A stretch of DNA of 7,416 nucleotides from Spirochaetaceae bacterium (GCA_031279895.1 JAITHR010000186.1:1-7416), one strand, 5' to 3'; numbered from the stretch's first letter, positions 1 to 6,469 are shown. The notes: a model not told the origin generated them from the letters alone. Translations and numbers: made by a program.

Positions 1-147
1 GGACGGAAATGAATCTTTCCAGGGCGGAAATGAATCTTTCCAGGGCGGAAATGAATCTTTCCAGGGCGGAAATGAATCTTTCCAGGACGGAAATGAATCT
101 TTCCAGGGCGGAAATGAATCTTTCCAAGCCGGAAATGAATCTTTCCA
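1..147 (+). repeat. 21-bp tandem array, family A (7 units)
   Basis: Seven consecutive 21-bp units, nearly identical, differ only at the first few bases (ggg, gga or agc). Each holds the near-palindrome GGAAATGAATCTTTCC (arms GGAAA/TTTCC) followed by the linker CCAGGGCGG or a variant. The array starts at the window edge and probably continues to the left. One plus frame reads MNLSRAE repeated, but the unit is open in five of the six frames, so this does not prove a protein. The same family recurs inverted at 6817-6984. Confidence 0.95.
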
Positions 148-273
148 GAGCGCAGACGAATGTTTCCAGAGTAAAAACATTCGTTTCCGACTTAAAAACA
201 TTCGTTTCCAACTTAAAAACATTCGTTTCCAGAGCGCAGACGAATGTTTCCAACGCGGCCATGACTATTTCCA
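148..273 (+). repeat. 21-bp tandem array, family B and hybrid units (6 units)
   Basis: The 21-bp phase continues without a break from the preceding array, but the core changes to AAACATTCGTTT (units at 169, 190 and 211) or its reverse complement form CGAATGTTT (units at 148 and 232). The unit at 253 is degenerate. Linkers include CCAGAGTAA at 166-174, which is the linker of a different core family in the right-hand array. This is the clearest left-side example of linker sharing between core families. Confidence 0.85.
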
Positions 274-276
274 ACC

Positions 277-507
277 CATTCTTGACCAGGAATGACTCGT
301 CCCCGTGTAAGGATAGGGCGGTTTTGCGCACGTTTACGTTGGCGGGGCTCCCGTTTACCCCGGACGGGCTCCCCTTTAACACGCGGGGGTTCCCCCGTAA
401 CACGCGGGGGATTCCGTTTGCCCCGAACTGATTCAATCCCGCCCCATTCTTGACCAGGAACAACTCATTCTTGAACGGGAACAAACCATTCCCGCGTACC
501 AATGCCG
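277..507 (+). repeat. Degenerate 21-bp units, mixed core families
   Basis: A 17-nt sequence, CCATTCTTGACCAGGAA, occurs at 276-292 and again at 444-460. Units beginning CATTC follow at 445, 466 and 487, again 21 bp apart. Between them, at 324-428, lie five further 21-bp units: one with a TTGCGCA core and four with GGGCTCCC-like or GGGGGTTCCCCC cores. About 298-323 and 429-444 hold no unit I can define. No gene is supported here. A plus-strand reading frame crosses much of the stretch but consists of the repeat translations. Confidence 0.7.
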
Positions 508-550
508 CAGGCGGTTCTCACGCCAACAGAGAACCCCCGCTCCCCATTGC

Positions 551-865
551 GTCCGTGCGCCCGTCTGTCATGGACTTGCGCACGTTTACGACGGACTTGC
601 GCAAGTTTACGTTGGCCGGACGTCCGGATGACTTGTCCGGACGTCCGGATGCTCTGTCCGGACGTCCGGATGCTCTGTCCGGACGTCCGGATGCTCTGTC
701 CGGACGTCCGGATGACTTGGACGGCCTCCCGTTTACTCTGGACGGGCTCCCGTTTATGTTGGACGGGCTCCCGTTTACTCTGGACGGGCTCCCGTTTATG
801 TTGGACGGGCTCCCGTTTACTCTGGACGGGCTCCCGTTTGTCATGGCGGGAATTCGGCGCGTATT
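551..865 (+). repeat. 21-bp tandem array, families C, D and E
   Basis: About fifteen units of exactly 21 bp. Family C (core ACTTGCGCAAGT, perfect palindrome, one hybrid ACTTGCGCACGT) is at 572 and 593, with a degenerate copy at 551. Family D (TCCGGACGTCCGGA, perfect palindrome) is at 614-718, five units. Family E (ACGGGCTCCCGT, arms ACGGG/CCCGT) is at 719-844, six units, and a decayed copy follows at 845. Linkers in family E largely alternate ACTCT and ATGTT. Family D units are open in all six frames and family E in five, so long reading frames on both strands are expected by construction. The same C-D-E order recurs in inverted orientation at 7061-7416. Confidence 0.92.
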
Positions 866-959
866 GGTTGGGAGGCTGTCTAAGGTAGCCGGAAAATCGC
901 CTGAAACAGCCGGAGGCTGCTGCGCATAACACCGCGCCGATTGCAAACCGTCCGCCGTT

Positions 960-1105
960 GCGCGAAGCGTAGCCGCGCCTAAACAGGAAATAGTGAAGTA
1001 ACCGGACAAGGTGTTGCACTACTTGGAAACAACACGCGGCCTTGCTGTGCCTCCGGCGCCGCCGGCGGACACGGTGTTGCATTACTTGGAGACAACAGGC
1101 GGCCC
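960..1105 (+). repeat. Composite GC-rich repeat, copy 1
   Basis: This copy begins near GCGCGAAGCGTAGCCGCGCC, followed by AACCGGACAAGGTGTTGCACT. It contains two GGTGTTGCAYTACTTGG subunits, at 1010 and 1073, exactly 63 bp apart, separated by a GC-rich palindromic stretch around CCGGCGCCGCCGG. It matches copy 2 at an offset of 168 bp in the GGTGTTGC part. I see no transposase or other gene. The 95 bases before it (866-959) hold a small dyad, CAGCCGGAGGCTG, and nothing else recognisable. Confidence 0.85.
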
Positions 1106-1126
1106 TGTTTGAAGCCGTCGGAGACG

Positions 1127-1290
1127 GCGCGAGAGCGTAGCCGCGCCTAAGCAGTAAGGGGTAATGTAACCGGACAAGGTGTTGCACTACTTTGAAACAA
1201 CAGGCGGCCATGCTGTGCCTCCGGCGCCGCCGGCGGACAGGGTGTTGCACTATTCGGAAACTACACGCGGCCCTGCTGAAACAGCCGGAG
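1127..1290 (+). repeat. Composite GC-rich repeat, copy 2 (left arm of inverted pair)
   Basis: This is a tandem copy of the preceding repeat, with GGTGTTGC subunits at 1178 and 1241 (63 bp apart). Positions 1194-1250 are a 57-bp perfect inverted match to 6562-6618 on the other side of the gene block. It is followed by a short GC-rich palindrome (about 1295-1316) that recurs in direct orientation at 6520-6541. From 1317 to 1356 I see no feature. The repeat ends close to the stop codon of ecfT. Its GC-rich dyads could slow or end transcription, but there is no T-run typical of an intrinsic terminator. Confidence 0.88.
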
Positions 1291-1356
1291 GCGGCCCGCC
1301 GGCGGCGGGTGGCACAAAAGTTTCATGCGGAGCGCGGCTAAGCGGACACGGACTAC

Positions 1357-2097
1357 TTAGAGGCGCTTTGCGGGACGCTGTTTAAAACCGCCGGAGGCGG
1401 CGGAGAAAAGGGATCTGGATTCCAGGGCCAGGGCGGTTTCAGCGGCCAGTTCCACCATACGCACGGTAACAAGGGGGATAAGGCGGAAGTGTCCGGCTTT
1501 TCCGCCCCCCCGCGCCTGATACGCGGCCCGCGCCTCTTCCCAGATTTCAAAGAAACGCGGGAGAAATCCGAGCATAAGGGAGATGCCGAGCCCCAGGCGG
1601 CTCCAGCCCGCCTCCGGCGGTTTTAAACGGCTTCCCGTGAGGCGGGAGAAGAGACGGCGCGGCGCCGCGGGAAGCGCGTCAAGGGATCTCCGCAGTTCTG
1701 TCATGGTGGTAACGGAGAAAAAAAGCGCGCCGACCGCGAAAGAAAGCACCAGTCCGGCGCCGAAAAAGAGGCCCGCCGTAAAGCCGTGGTAATCCGGCGT
1801 GAAACCGCCGCGCTCCCGGTCGAAACGGAAAGACCGGAAGGCAATGACAAGAAGCGCCATTACGGTAATCGGGGCGCTGCCCCGTAAGAGTTCCCAGGGG
1901 CGTATCTTCGCGGCGCGGGACCCCGCGATAAGGAGGAGCGCCACGACCGCGAGCCTTCCGGGGGCGGGAAACAGCGGGGATACGGGAATGACGGAAAAGA
2001 AAAGAAGCCCCAGGAGTTTTACCCCCCCGGGGAGCCGGTGGAGCGCCGTGCGCCCGGGCCTGTAGGCGTAGGGCGTTGTCAAACGGCGGGAAGCCAC
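1357..2097 (-). CDS. ecfT: ECF transporter transmembrane component EcfT (CbiQ family)
   Basis: This is the membrane scaffold that couples EcfA ATP hydrolysis to movement of the S component. It has 246 residues, close to the family's usual size. The N-terminal YRPGRTALHRLPGGVKLLGL (residues 12-31) matches the typical EcfT opening. Hydrophobic segments lie near residues 28-60, 72-90, 107-131 and 167-182. The two coupling motifs are seen as AYQARGG (192-198) and ALESRS (224-229). The second normally ends in RG, so S229 is a deviation. The GTG start at 2097 gives a 19-nt overlap with ecfA and has no clear ribosome binding site, which suggests coupling. A TTG at 2082 would give a 4-nt TTGA overlap and is an alternative. 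Two copies of a 21-nt dispersed repeat lie inside the gene (1608-1628, encoding RLKPPEAG at residues 157-164, and 1380-1400 near the end), so the central loop and the C-terminal tail from about residue 231 look repeat-derived. It may still be functional, but that is not certain. Confidence 0.9.
   Translation of the reverse strand: MASRRLTTPYAYRPGRTALHRLPGGVKLLGLLFFSVIPVSPLFPAPGRLAVVALLLIAGSRAAKIRPWELLRGSAPITVMALLVIAFRSFRFDRERGGFTPDYHGFTAGLFFGAGLVLSFAVGALFFSVTTMTELRRSLDALPAAPRRLFSRLTGSRLKPPEAGWSRLGLGISLMLGFLPRFFEIWEEARAAYQARGGGKAGHFRLIPLVTVRMVELAAETALALESRSLFSAASGGFKQRPAKRL
1380..1400 (+). repeat. 21-nt dispersed repeat at the 3' end of ecfT
   Basis: This sequence contains TTTAAAACCGCCGGAGGCGG and is the perfect reverse complement of 1608-1628. 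It encodes part of the SAASGGFKQ tail of EcfT. Related sequences (GAAACAGCCGGAGGC or GAAACCGCCGGAGACGGCG) occur near 903, 1109, 1279 and 6685-6702, so it belongs to a dispersed family and not only to this gene. Confidence 0.85.
1608..1628 (-). repeat. 21-nt dispersed repeat inside ecfT
   Basis: This is the perfect inverted partner of 1380-1400. It is read in frame as RLKPPEAG, between the LRRSLDALPAAPRRLF segment and the GISLMLGFLPRFFEI membrane segment. Other EcfT proteins, as I know them, have a short loop here, so this looks like an in-frame insertion of a mobile palindromic repeat. Pairing with the downstream copy could also form a long-range mRNA stem. Confidence 0.8.
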
Positions 2098-2843
2098 GTG
2101 CAGTCCGCGACGTCGGCGTAGACCGCGCGCGGGTCCCGTACCCCGTAGGAAGGGTCGAGCCGGTCGATTACCTCCTTGGGCGCGCCGTCGTCCCGCAGCA
2201 GCCCCTTGTGGAGGATTACGAGCCGGTCCGCGAAGGCCAGTACCTTTTCAAGTTCGTGGGTAAGGATGATGAGGGTCTTTTTCCGGGCCTTTAAGCGCCG
2301 GATGATTGCGAGAACCTGCGTAACCCCGTGCCAGTCAAGGTTGGCAAACGGCTCGTCCATGACAACCGCCTCACATCCCATAGCCAGAATACCCGCCACC
2401 GCGAGGCGCCGCTTTTCCCCGCCTGAAAGCCGGCGGGGAGGGAAGTCCTCCTTGCCGGCCAAGCCCGATTCTTCGAGCGCCGCCGCAACCCGCGCTTCCA
2501 GCGCCGCTTTCTTAAACCCCAGGTTCGCGGGCCCGAAGGCCACGTCCTCTTGCACCGTCTCGCCTATTATCTGGGAGTCCGGATCCTGAAACACCAGCCC
2601 CACGGTCCGCCGCACCGCGTCGAGCGCTTTTTCCAGCAGTACCCCCTGAAACCGGACTTCCCCCTCACTGGCGTGGACCAGGCCGGTCATAATGCGCGTA
2701 AGGAGGGTTTTGCCCGAGCCGTTCGAGCCCGCGAGAAGGAGACATTCTCCGGGGAAAACGGCAAGGTTGATACGGGAGAGGCCCGCGGTGCCGTTGGGGA
2801 ATACTTTGGAAACGTTCTGGAGGAGAAAGAGCGGCTCAGCCAT
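2079..2843 (-). CDS. ecfA: ECF transporter ATP-binding protein EcfA (CbiO family)
   Basis: This cytoplasmic ABC ATPase powers vitamin uptake by binding the coupling helices of EcfT. All ABC motifs are intact in 254 residues: Walker A GSNGSGKT (39-46), Q-loop glutamine 86 in VFQDPDSQ, the EcfA-typical VAFGPANLG (101-109), signature LSGGE (139-143), Walker B AVVMDE (159-164) and switch histidine 196 in LTHE. The Q-loop region, VFQDPDSQIIGETVQEDVAFGP, is characteristic of the CbiO/EcfA group and unlike importers that use periplasmic binding proteins. The ATG start at 2843 overlaps the end of bioY by 8 nt. Only one EcfA is encoded here, so it would act as a homodimer, as in BioMNY-type dedicated systems, unless a second ATPase lies elsewhere. 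Confidence 0.95.
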   Translation of the reverse strand: MAEPLFLLQNVSKVFPNGTAGLSRINLAVFPGECLLLAGSNGSGKTLLTRIMTGLVHASEGEVRFQGVLLEKALDAVRRTVGLVFQDPDSQIIGETVQEDVAFGPANLGFKKAALEARVAAALEESGLAGKEDFPPRRLSGGEKRRLAVAGILAMGCEAVVMDEPFANLDWHGVTQVLAIIRRLKARKKTLIILTHELEKVLAFADRLVILHKGLLRDDGAPKEVIDRLDPSYGVRDPRAVYADVADCTWLPAV

Positions 2844-3432
2844 CGAGCAGGTCCGCGGTTATGCGGCGCAGGCGCAGGGCGATAATCCCCGCGAAGACCC
2901 CCTTAAGCACGGTTCCGGGGAGGAACGGGACAAAGCCCTTTAGAAGTGCGCCGCGCACCGTGTCGTCAAGCACGATTTTAAGCCAGAATACCCCGGGCAC
3001 GTAGACCGCAAGGCTTCCGGCGATGATGCCCGGGACGAGGCGCCGCAGGGAAACCGGCGCCTCGGGCCTGGGGCGTCCGGCGATTGCGCCGCCCAGGAGC
3101 GCCTTGAAGAGGTAGCCTATGAGGTAGCCGCCGGTGGGACCGAGAAAGCGGGCTATCCCGCCGGACGCGCCGGCGAATACCGGAGCGCCCAAGGCGCCGG
3201 CGATAAGGTAAAGCCCCACCGACGCGGCGCCCAGTACCGGGCCCAGGACCAGGCCCGCAAGGAGCGCGAACATATCTTGCAGTACCACCGGCACCGGGGA
3301 TCCGGGTATCGGGAGGGAGATGAAGGTTCCGGCGGTGATAAGGGACGCGAAGAGCGCGGTAAGGGTAAGCCGGACAACGGATTTTCTTTGGCCCGCACGG
3401 GCGCATATCTTGTTTTTCATACCCGGTTTCAT
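2836..3432 (-). CDS. bioY: Biotin transporter S component BioY
   Basis: This integral membrane protein captures biotin and works with EcfA and EcfT. From the ATG at 3432 it has 198 residues, normal for BioY, with about six hydrophobic segments. Family landmarks are GSPVPVVLQ (44-52), LAGLVLGPVLG (58-68), GALGAPVFAG (79-88), GPTGGYLIGY (98-107) and FLPGTVLK (170-177). In BioY proteins the last motif usually reads PGD..K. Here the acidic residue is T174, while K177 is kept. The start is uncertain: TTG 3456, ATG 3432 and ATG 3420 are all in frame, none has a good ribosome binding site, and homologues resemble the product from 3420 best. It lies 45 nt after dctM and overlaps ecfA, so it heads a bioY-ecfA-ecfT unit. 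Biotin is the likely substrate, from the family, but the T174 change leaves some room for a related ligand. Confidence 0.9.
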   Translation of the reverse strand: MKPGMKNKICARAGQRKSVVRLTLTALFASLITAGTFISLPIPGSPVPVVLQDMFALLAGLVLGPVLGAASVGLYLIAGALGAPVFAGASGGIARFLGPTGGYLIGYLFKALLGGAIAGRPRPEAPVSLRRLVPGIIAGSLAVYVPGVFWLKIVLDDTVRGALLKGFVPFLPGTVLKGVFAGIIALRLRRITADLLDG

Positions 3433-3456
3433 AGCAGAGATCGCGGCGCCTGTCAA
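3428..3456 (-). promoter_or_regulatory. Possible internal promoter before bioY
   Basis: The minus strand reads TTGACA (3456-3451), a 17-bp spacer, then TATGAA (3433-3428). The -35 is a perfect match and the -10 matches four of six positions. Transcription would start near 3421, just before the ATG at 3420, giving an almost leaderless mRNA. It could let the biotin transporter be expressed apart from the TRAP genes. A chance match is quite possible. Confidence 0.3.
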
Positions 3457-3477
3457 GGGCCGGCGGTTCCCGCGGCG

Positions 3478-4767
3478 CTACCGGGTTCCGAAGACGAGCG
3501 AAACCGGCCCCAGCGTGAGGACCGGTATATAGGTAATAAGGAAAAGCACGACCAGGTTGACGATCAGGAAGGGGAAGACCCCCCGCGCCGCCTGCGCCAA
3601 AGAGATTTTCCCGATGCTGGAGGTAACAAAGAGGCATACCCCCACCGGCGGGGTGGTTAATCCCAGCACCAGATTAAGCACCATGATAATCCCGAAGTGA
3701 ATAGGGTGTACGCCCACCGAAACCACCACCTGTAACAGCACCGGAAAGAGGATGAGGAGCGCCGCGATGGTTTCCATGAAACAGCCCACAAACAGAAGGA
3801 GTATGTTGATGAGGAGCAGGATAAGGAACCGGCTGCGGGTTACGCCCAGAAGGGCGTTTGCCACCATTTGGGGGATCTGCTCTTTGGACATGATTTCGGC
3901 GAAGAGGTTGGCGCCCCCGACCAGCACCATAATCGACGCGGCGGTTATAATCGACTCTTTCAAAATGCGGGGGATGTCCCGCAAGGTCAGCTCTTTATAG
4001 ACAAAGAAGCCCACGCAGAGCGCGTACACCACCGCGATAATCGAGGCTTCCGTGGGGGTAACGATTCCGCCGATGATACCCAGCAGGATAATCACGGTCA
4101 TAAGGAGCGCCCAGAAAGCGTCCCTGCCGCTTCCGAGCACCTCCCGTAGTGCGGCGCGTTTTTCGTTTTTGGGATGACCGCGCTTGCAGGAAACGAAGTA
4201 GGAGACGCCCATCATGCCGAATCCCATGAGGATGCCCGGCACGATGCCCGCGACGAACATCTTGCTCACCGAAAGGCCGGTCAGGGTGGCGGCGATAATC
4301 ATGGGGAGGGACGGGGGGATAATGGGGCCGATACAGCTTGATGCCGCGGTAACGCCCACCGCGAAGTCGGCCTCGTACCCCTCCTTTTTCATCGCCGGAA
4401 TGAGGATTCCGCCGAGGCTGGCGGAGTCCGCGACGGCGGTGCCGGAGATGCCCGCGAATATCATGGACGCCACGATATTGGCAAGGCTCAGACCGCCGCG
4501 GATGTGTCCCACCAGTTTATTGCAGAACCCGACGATCCTCGCGGTAATGCCGCCGGCGTTCATAAGGTTTCCCGCGAGGATGAAGCCGGGAACGCAGAGG
4601 AGGGTAAACGAGTCGAGACCGGAGAAAAACCGCTGGGCCATCATGTTAAGGGGCATATCGGTAACAAGGAAGTAGATGCCCGCGGAAATGCCCAGACAGA
4701 AAGCCACCGGCACGCCGGAGAGGAGGAGCAGGATGAAACTGGTAAAGAGAAGCCAGACAAAACTCAT
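3478..4767 (-). CDS. dctM: TRAP transporter large permease DctM
   Basis: This is the ion-coupled translocation subunit of a tripartite ATP-independent periplasmic transporter, in the inner membrane. It has 429 residues, the usual DctM length, almost entirely hydrophobic with about 11-12 membrane segments. Family motifs are clear: GLSLANIVASMIFAGISGTA (92-111), VADSASLGG (112-120), GPIIPPS (147-153), GIVTPTEA (234-241) and LTTPPVGVCLF (370-380). The start at 4767 was chosen over an in-frame ATG at 4950 because the extension is non-hydrophobic and lies within dctQ. The chosen ATG overlaps the dctQ stop as ATGA and has a GAGGGG ribosome binding site 5 nt upstream. Neighbours dctQ and dctP complete the system. 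Confidence 0.95.
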   Translation of the reverse strand: MSFVWLLFTSFILLLLSGVPVAFCLGISAGIYFLVTDMPLNMMAQRFFSGLDSFTLLCVPGFILAGNLMNAGGITARIVGFCNKLVGHIRGGLSLANIVASMIFAGISGTAVADSASLGGILIPAMKKEGYEADFAVGVTAASSCIGPIIPPSLPMIIAATLTGLSVSKMFVAGIVPGILMGFGMMGVSYFVSCKRGHPKNEKRAALREVLGSGRDAFWALLMTVIILLGIIGGIVTPTEASIIAVVYALCVGFFVYKELTLRDIPRILKESIITAASIMVLVGGANLFAEIMSKEQIPQMVANALLGVTRSRFLILLLINILLLFVGCFMETIAALLILFPVLLQVVVSVGVHPIHFGIIMVLNLVLGLTTPPVGVCLFVTSSIGKISLAQAARGVFPFLIVNLVVLFLITYIPVLTLGPVSLVFGTR

Positions 4768-5270
4768 TTCTTCCCCTCTTCTTCCCCCTCCCACGCTCCC
4801 GCGTCTTGGCACAGGGAGATTATTTCCAGGGCGTACATGAGAGACAGCATACCGAAAAGGATTACCAGGGCGAAATATATCCATTGCATCGGTATTTCCA
4901 TGGCGGTAGAAACCATTCTTGCCCGCAGGAACGCGAAGCGGACGGCGCATTTGGTCTCAAAGAACACCGCGAAGGCGCACAGCGCGCCGTTAAGGACTAT
5001 GGTATAAAAGCGCTTTGACTGTCGGGGCATAAAGCCGGTGAGTATATCCACCGCCACAAAGGAGTTTGCCCGTACCGCGGGGCCCGCGGCGCAGGCCACG
5101 GCGTAAATAAAGTAGTAGCGGGCAAGCTCCTCGGTCCATGACGGGATGGGGAGGAAGGGGATGCTCCGGCACACGATTTGGATAATAACGGTCGCGCAGA
5201 AGGCACAGACAAAAACACACGCGAAAGCCGTCAGCACCCTGTCCGCGGCTTTCGCAATCGACCGAACCAT
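4764..5270 (-). CDS. dctQ: TRAP transporter small permease DctQ
   Basis: This is the four-helix membrane subunit that pairs with DctM. It has 168 residues, with hydrophobic stretches near 12-33, 48-63, 89-105 and 129-151. The DctQ pattern R35...PSWTEELAR (43-51) is present, as is VAVDIL (72-77). The position before this, usually histidine, is N69-S70 here. The charged C-terminus ends EGEEEGKK. The ATG at 5270 is preceded by AAGGAGGA at a good distance, the best ribosome binding site in the block. It overlaps dctM by 3 nt, so the two are translationally coupled. A separate, unfused DctQ fits a standard DctPQM system. Confidence 0.92.
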   Translation of the reverse strand: MVRSIAKAADRVLTAFACVFVCAFCATVIIQIVCRSIPFLPIPSWTEELARYYFIYAVACAAGPAVRANSFVAVDILTGFMPRQSKRFYTIVLNGALCAFAVFFETKCAVRFAFLRARMVSTAMEIPMQWIYFALVILFGMLSLMYALEIISLCQDAGAWEGEEEGKK

Positions 5271-5437
5271 GCGGTCCTCCTTCTTTGTTATTTTTTTCCT
5301 AAGCTGACCGCGCCTCTAAACTGACCGCGCCCGCTTCGGAGCGCGGGACAGGAAGCTTTTTCCATAAGCTTCCCGCAAAGCGCCTGTCTCTCATACCGCC
5401 CGCTACGCGCCGCCGGCGGGCCGCTTAGGGAAAAGAA
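5271..5437 (-). other. dctP-dctQ intergenic region with hairpins and repeat fragments
   Basis: The gap holds three possible stems on the dctPQM transcript: GCCCGC/GCGGGC (5398-5403 with 5416-5421), a perfect 8-bp stem GGAAGCTT/AAGCTTCC (5351-5358 with 5366-5373), and CCCGC/GCGGG (5330-5334 with 5343-5347). An 11-nt direct repeat, CTGACCGCGCC, is at 5304 and 5321. Two stretches match the ecfT 3' end inverted: GCGCTTTGCGGGA and TTAGAGGCGC. No stem is followed by a T-run, so full termination is not predicted. A role in mRNA stability or attenuation fits the position. Confidence 0.65.
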
Positions 5438-6439
5438 TTAGTTTGTGGATTTGATCTGATCATAGAGGGGTTTGATTTTCGCGGGCAGCACTTTCTCCAC
5501 TCCCGATCCGGCTTGCTGGGCAAACGCGGCCTGATCCACGTCGGATACGATGGTCATGCCGTTTTGGGCAAGGAACTGTTCCAGCTCGGTTTCGTCTTTA
5601 AGGAACAGTTCGTGTTCGTGGGCCTGCATTTTCTTTCCCGCGTCGACGACTATATCCTGAAGGTCTTTGGGCAGGGACTGGAACTTCGTTTCATTCAGCA
5701 CGATGTACACCCACGACCGGAGGTGTTCGGTTTTGTTGAGGTACTGCTGCACCTCGTAGAAGTTTCCGGTTTTAATCATGGCAAGCGGGTTTTCCTGACC
5801 GTCAATGGTCTTCTGTTGCAGGGACGTAAAGACTTCCGCAAAGGCCATGGGCGTGGGCTTGGCGCCCAGAGCCTCCATCGCCGCCACGGTTATAGGCGAC
5901 GCGGGTACGCGGATAACAAAGCCGCTCATGTCCGCCGGCGTGCGGATGGGCTTGTTGGACGTTACGTTCCGGGGCCCCCGCTCGAAGTACCCCAGCACCC
6001 GCATATTCGCGTCTTTGACGAGCAGCCCCTCAAGCTGTTTTCCCACCGGACCCGTGGCGACCCTGTTGAGCTGTTCCGAAGAGGTCATAAGGTACGGCAC
6101 CCCCAGCACCCCCATTTCGGGTACGACGCTCTGCATACTTTCTCCGGTAAAGGTTATGTCCGATCCGCCGTTCGTCATAATCGAGTTTATCACGTCGATT
6201 TCCGTACCGAGCTGGCTGTTGGGGTAGATGTTTACCTTTATCCTGCCGCCGGATCTGCTTTCCACGTCGTTTTTGAAGAACACGCTGGCTTTATGCCAGA
6301 TATTGTCTTCGTTGACAATATGGGCGATGTTTAACTCATAGGTCTTGCTTCCCGTTTCAGCGGGTTTCCCCTTGGCGTACACGCCTCCTACGGCGATACA
6401 TCCCGCCAGAACCGTCATTACGAACCGCATTTTGCGCAT
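5438..6439 (-). CDS. dctP: TRAP transporter solute-binding protein DctP (SiaP-like)
   Basis: This extracytoplasmic protein captures the substrate and delivers it to DctQM. It has 333 residues from the ATG at 6439. That start was chosen because GGAGGA lies just upstream and a signal sequence follows; an upstream in-frame start at 6499 would add residues before the signal. The N-terminus MRKMRFVMTVLAGCIAVGG can be read as a signal peptide cleaved after VYA (22) or as a lipoprotein signal with lipobox LAGC (11-14). Ligand-site landmarks resemble sialic-acid-type SiaP: R157 in RNVTSNKPI, R177 in FVIRVPASP, ALGAKPTPMAF (190-200), and N217 in DGQENP. These fit a carboxylate ligand, probably a sugar acid or other organic acid. 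The exact substrate cannot be read, and no catabolic gene is present. It is the first gene of the unit, with its own promoter. Confidence 0.94.
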   Translation of the reverse strand: MRKMRFVMTVLAGCIAVGGVYAKGKPAETGSKTYELNIAHIVNEDNIWHKASVFFKNDVESRSGGRIKVNIYPNSQLGTEIDVINSIMTNGGSDITFTGESMQSVVPEMGVLGVPYLMTSSEQLNRVATGPVGKQLEGLLVKDANMRVLGYFERGPRNVTSNKPIRTPADMSGFVIRVPASPITVAAMEALGAKPTPMAFAEVFTSLQQKTIDGQENPLAMIKTGNFYEVQQYLNKTEHLRSWVYIVLNETKFQSLPKDLQDIVVDAGKKMQAHEHELFLKDETELEQFLAQNGMTIVSDVDQAAFAQQAGSGVEKVLPAKIKPLYDQIKSTN

Positions 6440-6469
6440 GGTTTCCTCCAAATCATGTAACCTTGGGTG

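Noticed and set aside
9..431. A plus-strand frame reading MNLSRAE repeats
   Set aside because: It is repeat-derived, starts inside the array at the window edge and has no distinct ribosome binding site. Kept as a repeat, with coding left as a finding.
1..865. A CRISPR array
   Set aside because: Units are contiguous 21-bp repeats with short shared linkers and no unique spacers of 25-40 bp, and there are no cas genes.
465..1250. A 261-codon minus-strand reading frame through the arrays and composite repeats, with QHPVRRRRRRHS-type segments
   Set aside because: It consists wholly of repeat translations, has no recognisable domain, and overlaps other equally long frames. The repeats are open in most frames by construction.
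1290..1356. An intrinsic terminator after ecfT, from the GC-rich dyad at 1295-1316
   Set aside because: No T-run follows the stem on the minus strand, and the same palindrome occurs upstream of dctP, where a terminator is not expected.
4767..4950. An N-terminal extension of DctM from an in-frame ATG at 4950
   Set aside because: The extra 61 residues are basic and non-hydrophobic and lie over dctQ. The internal ATG has the ribosome binding site and the ATGA overlap.
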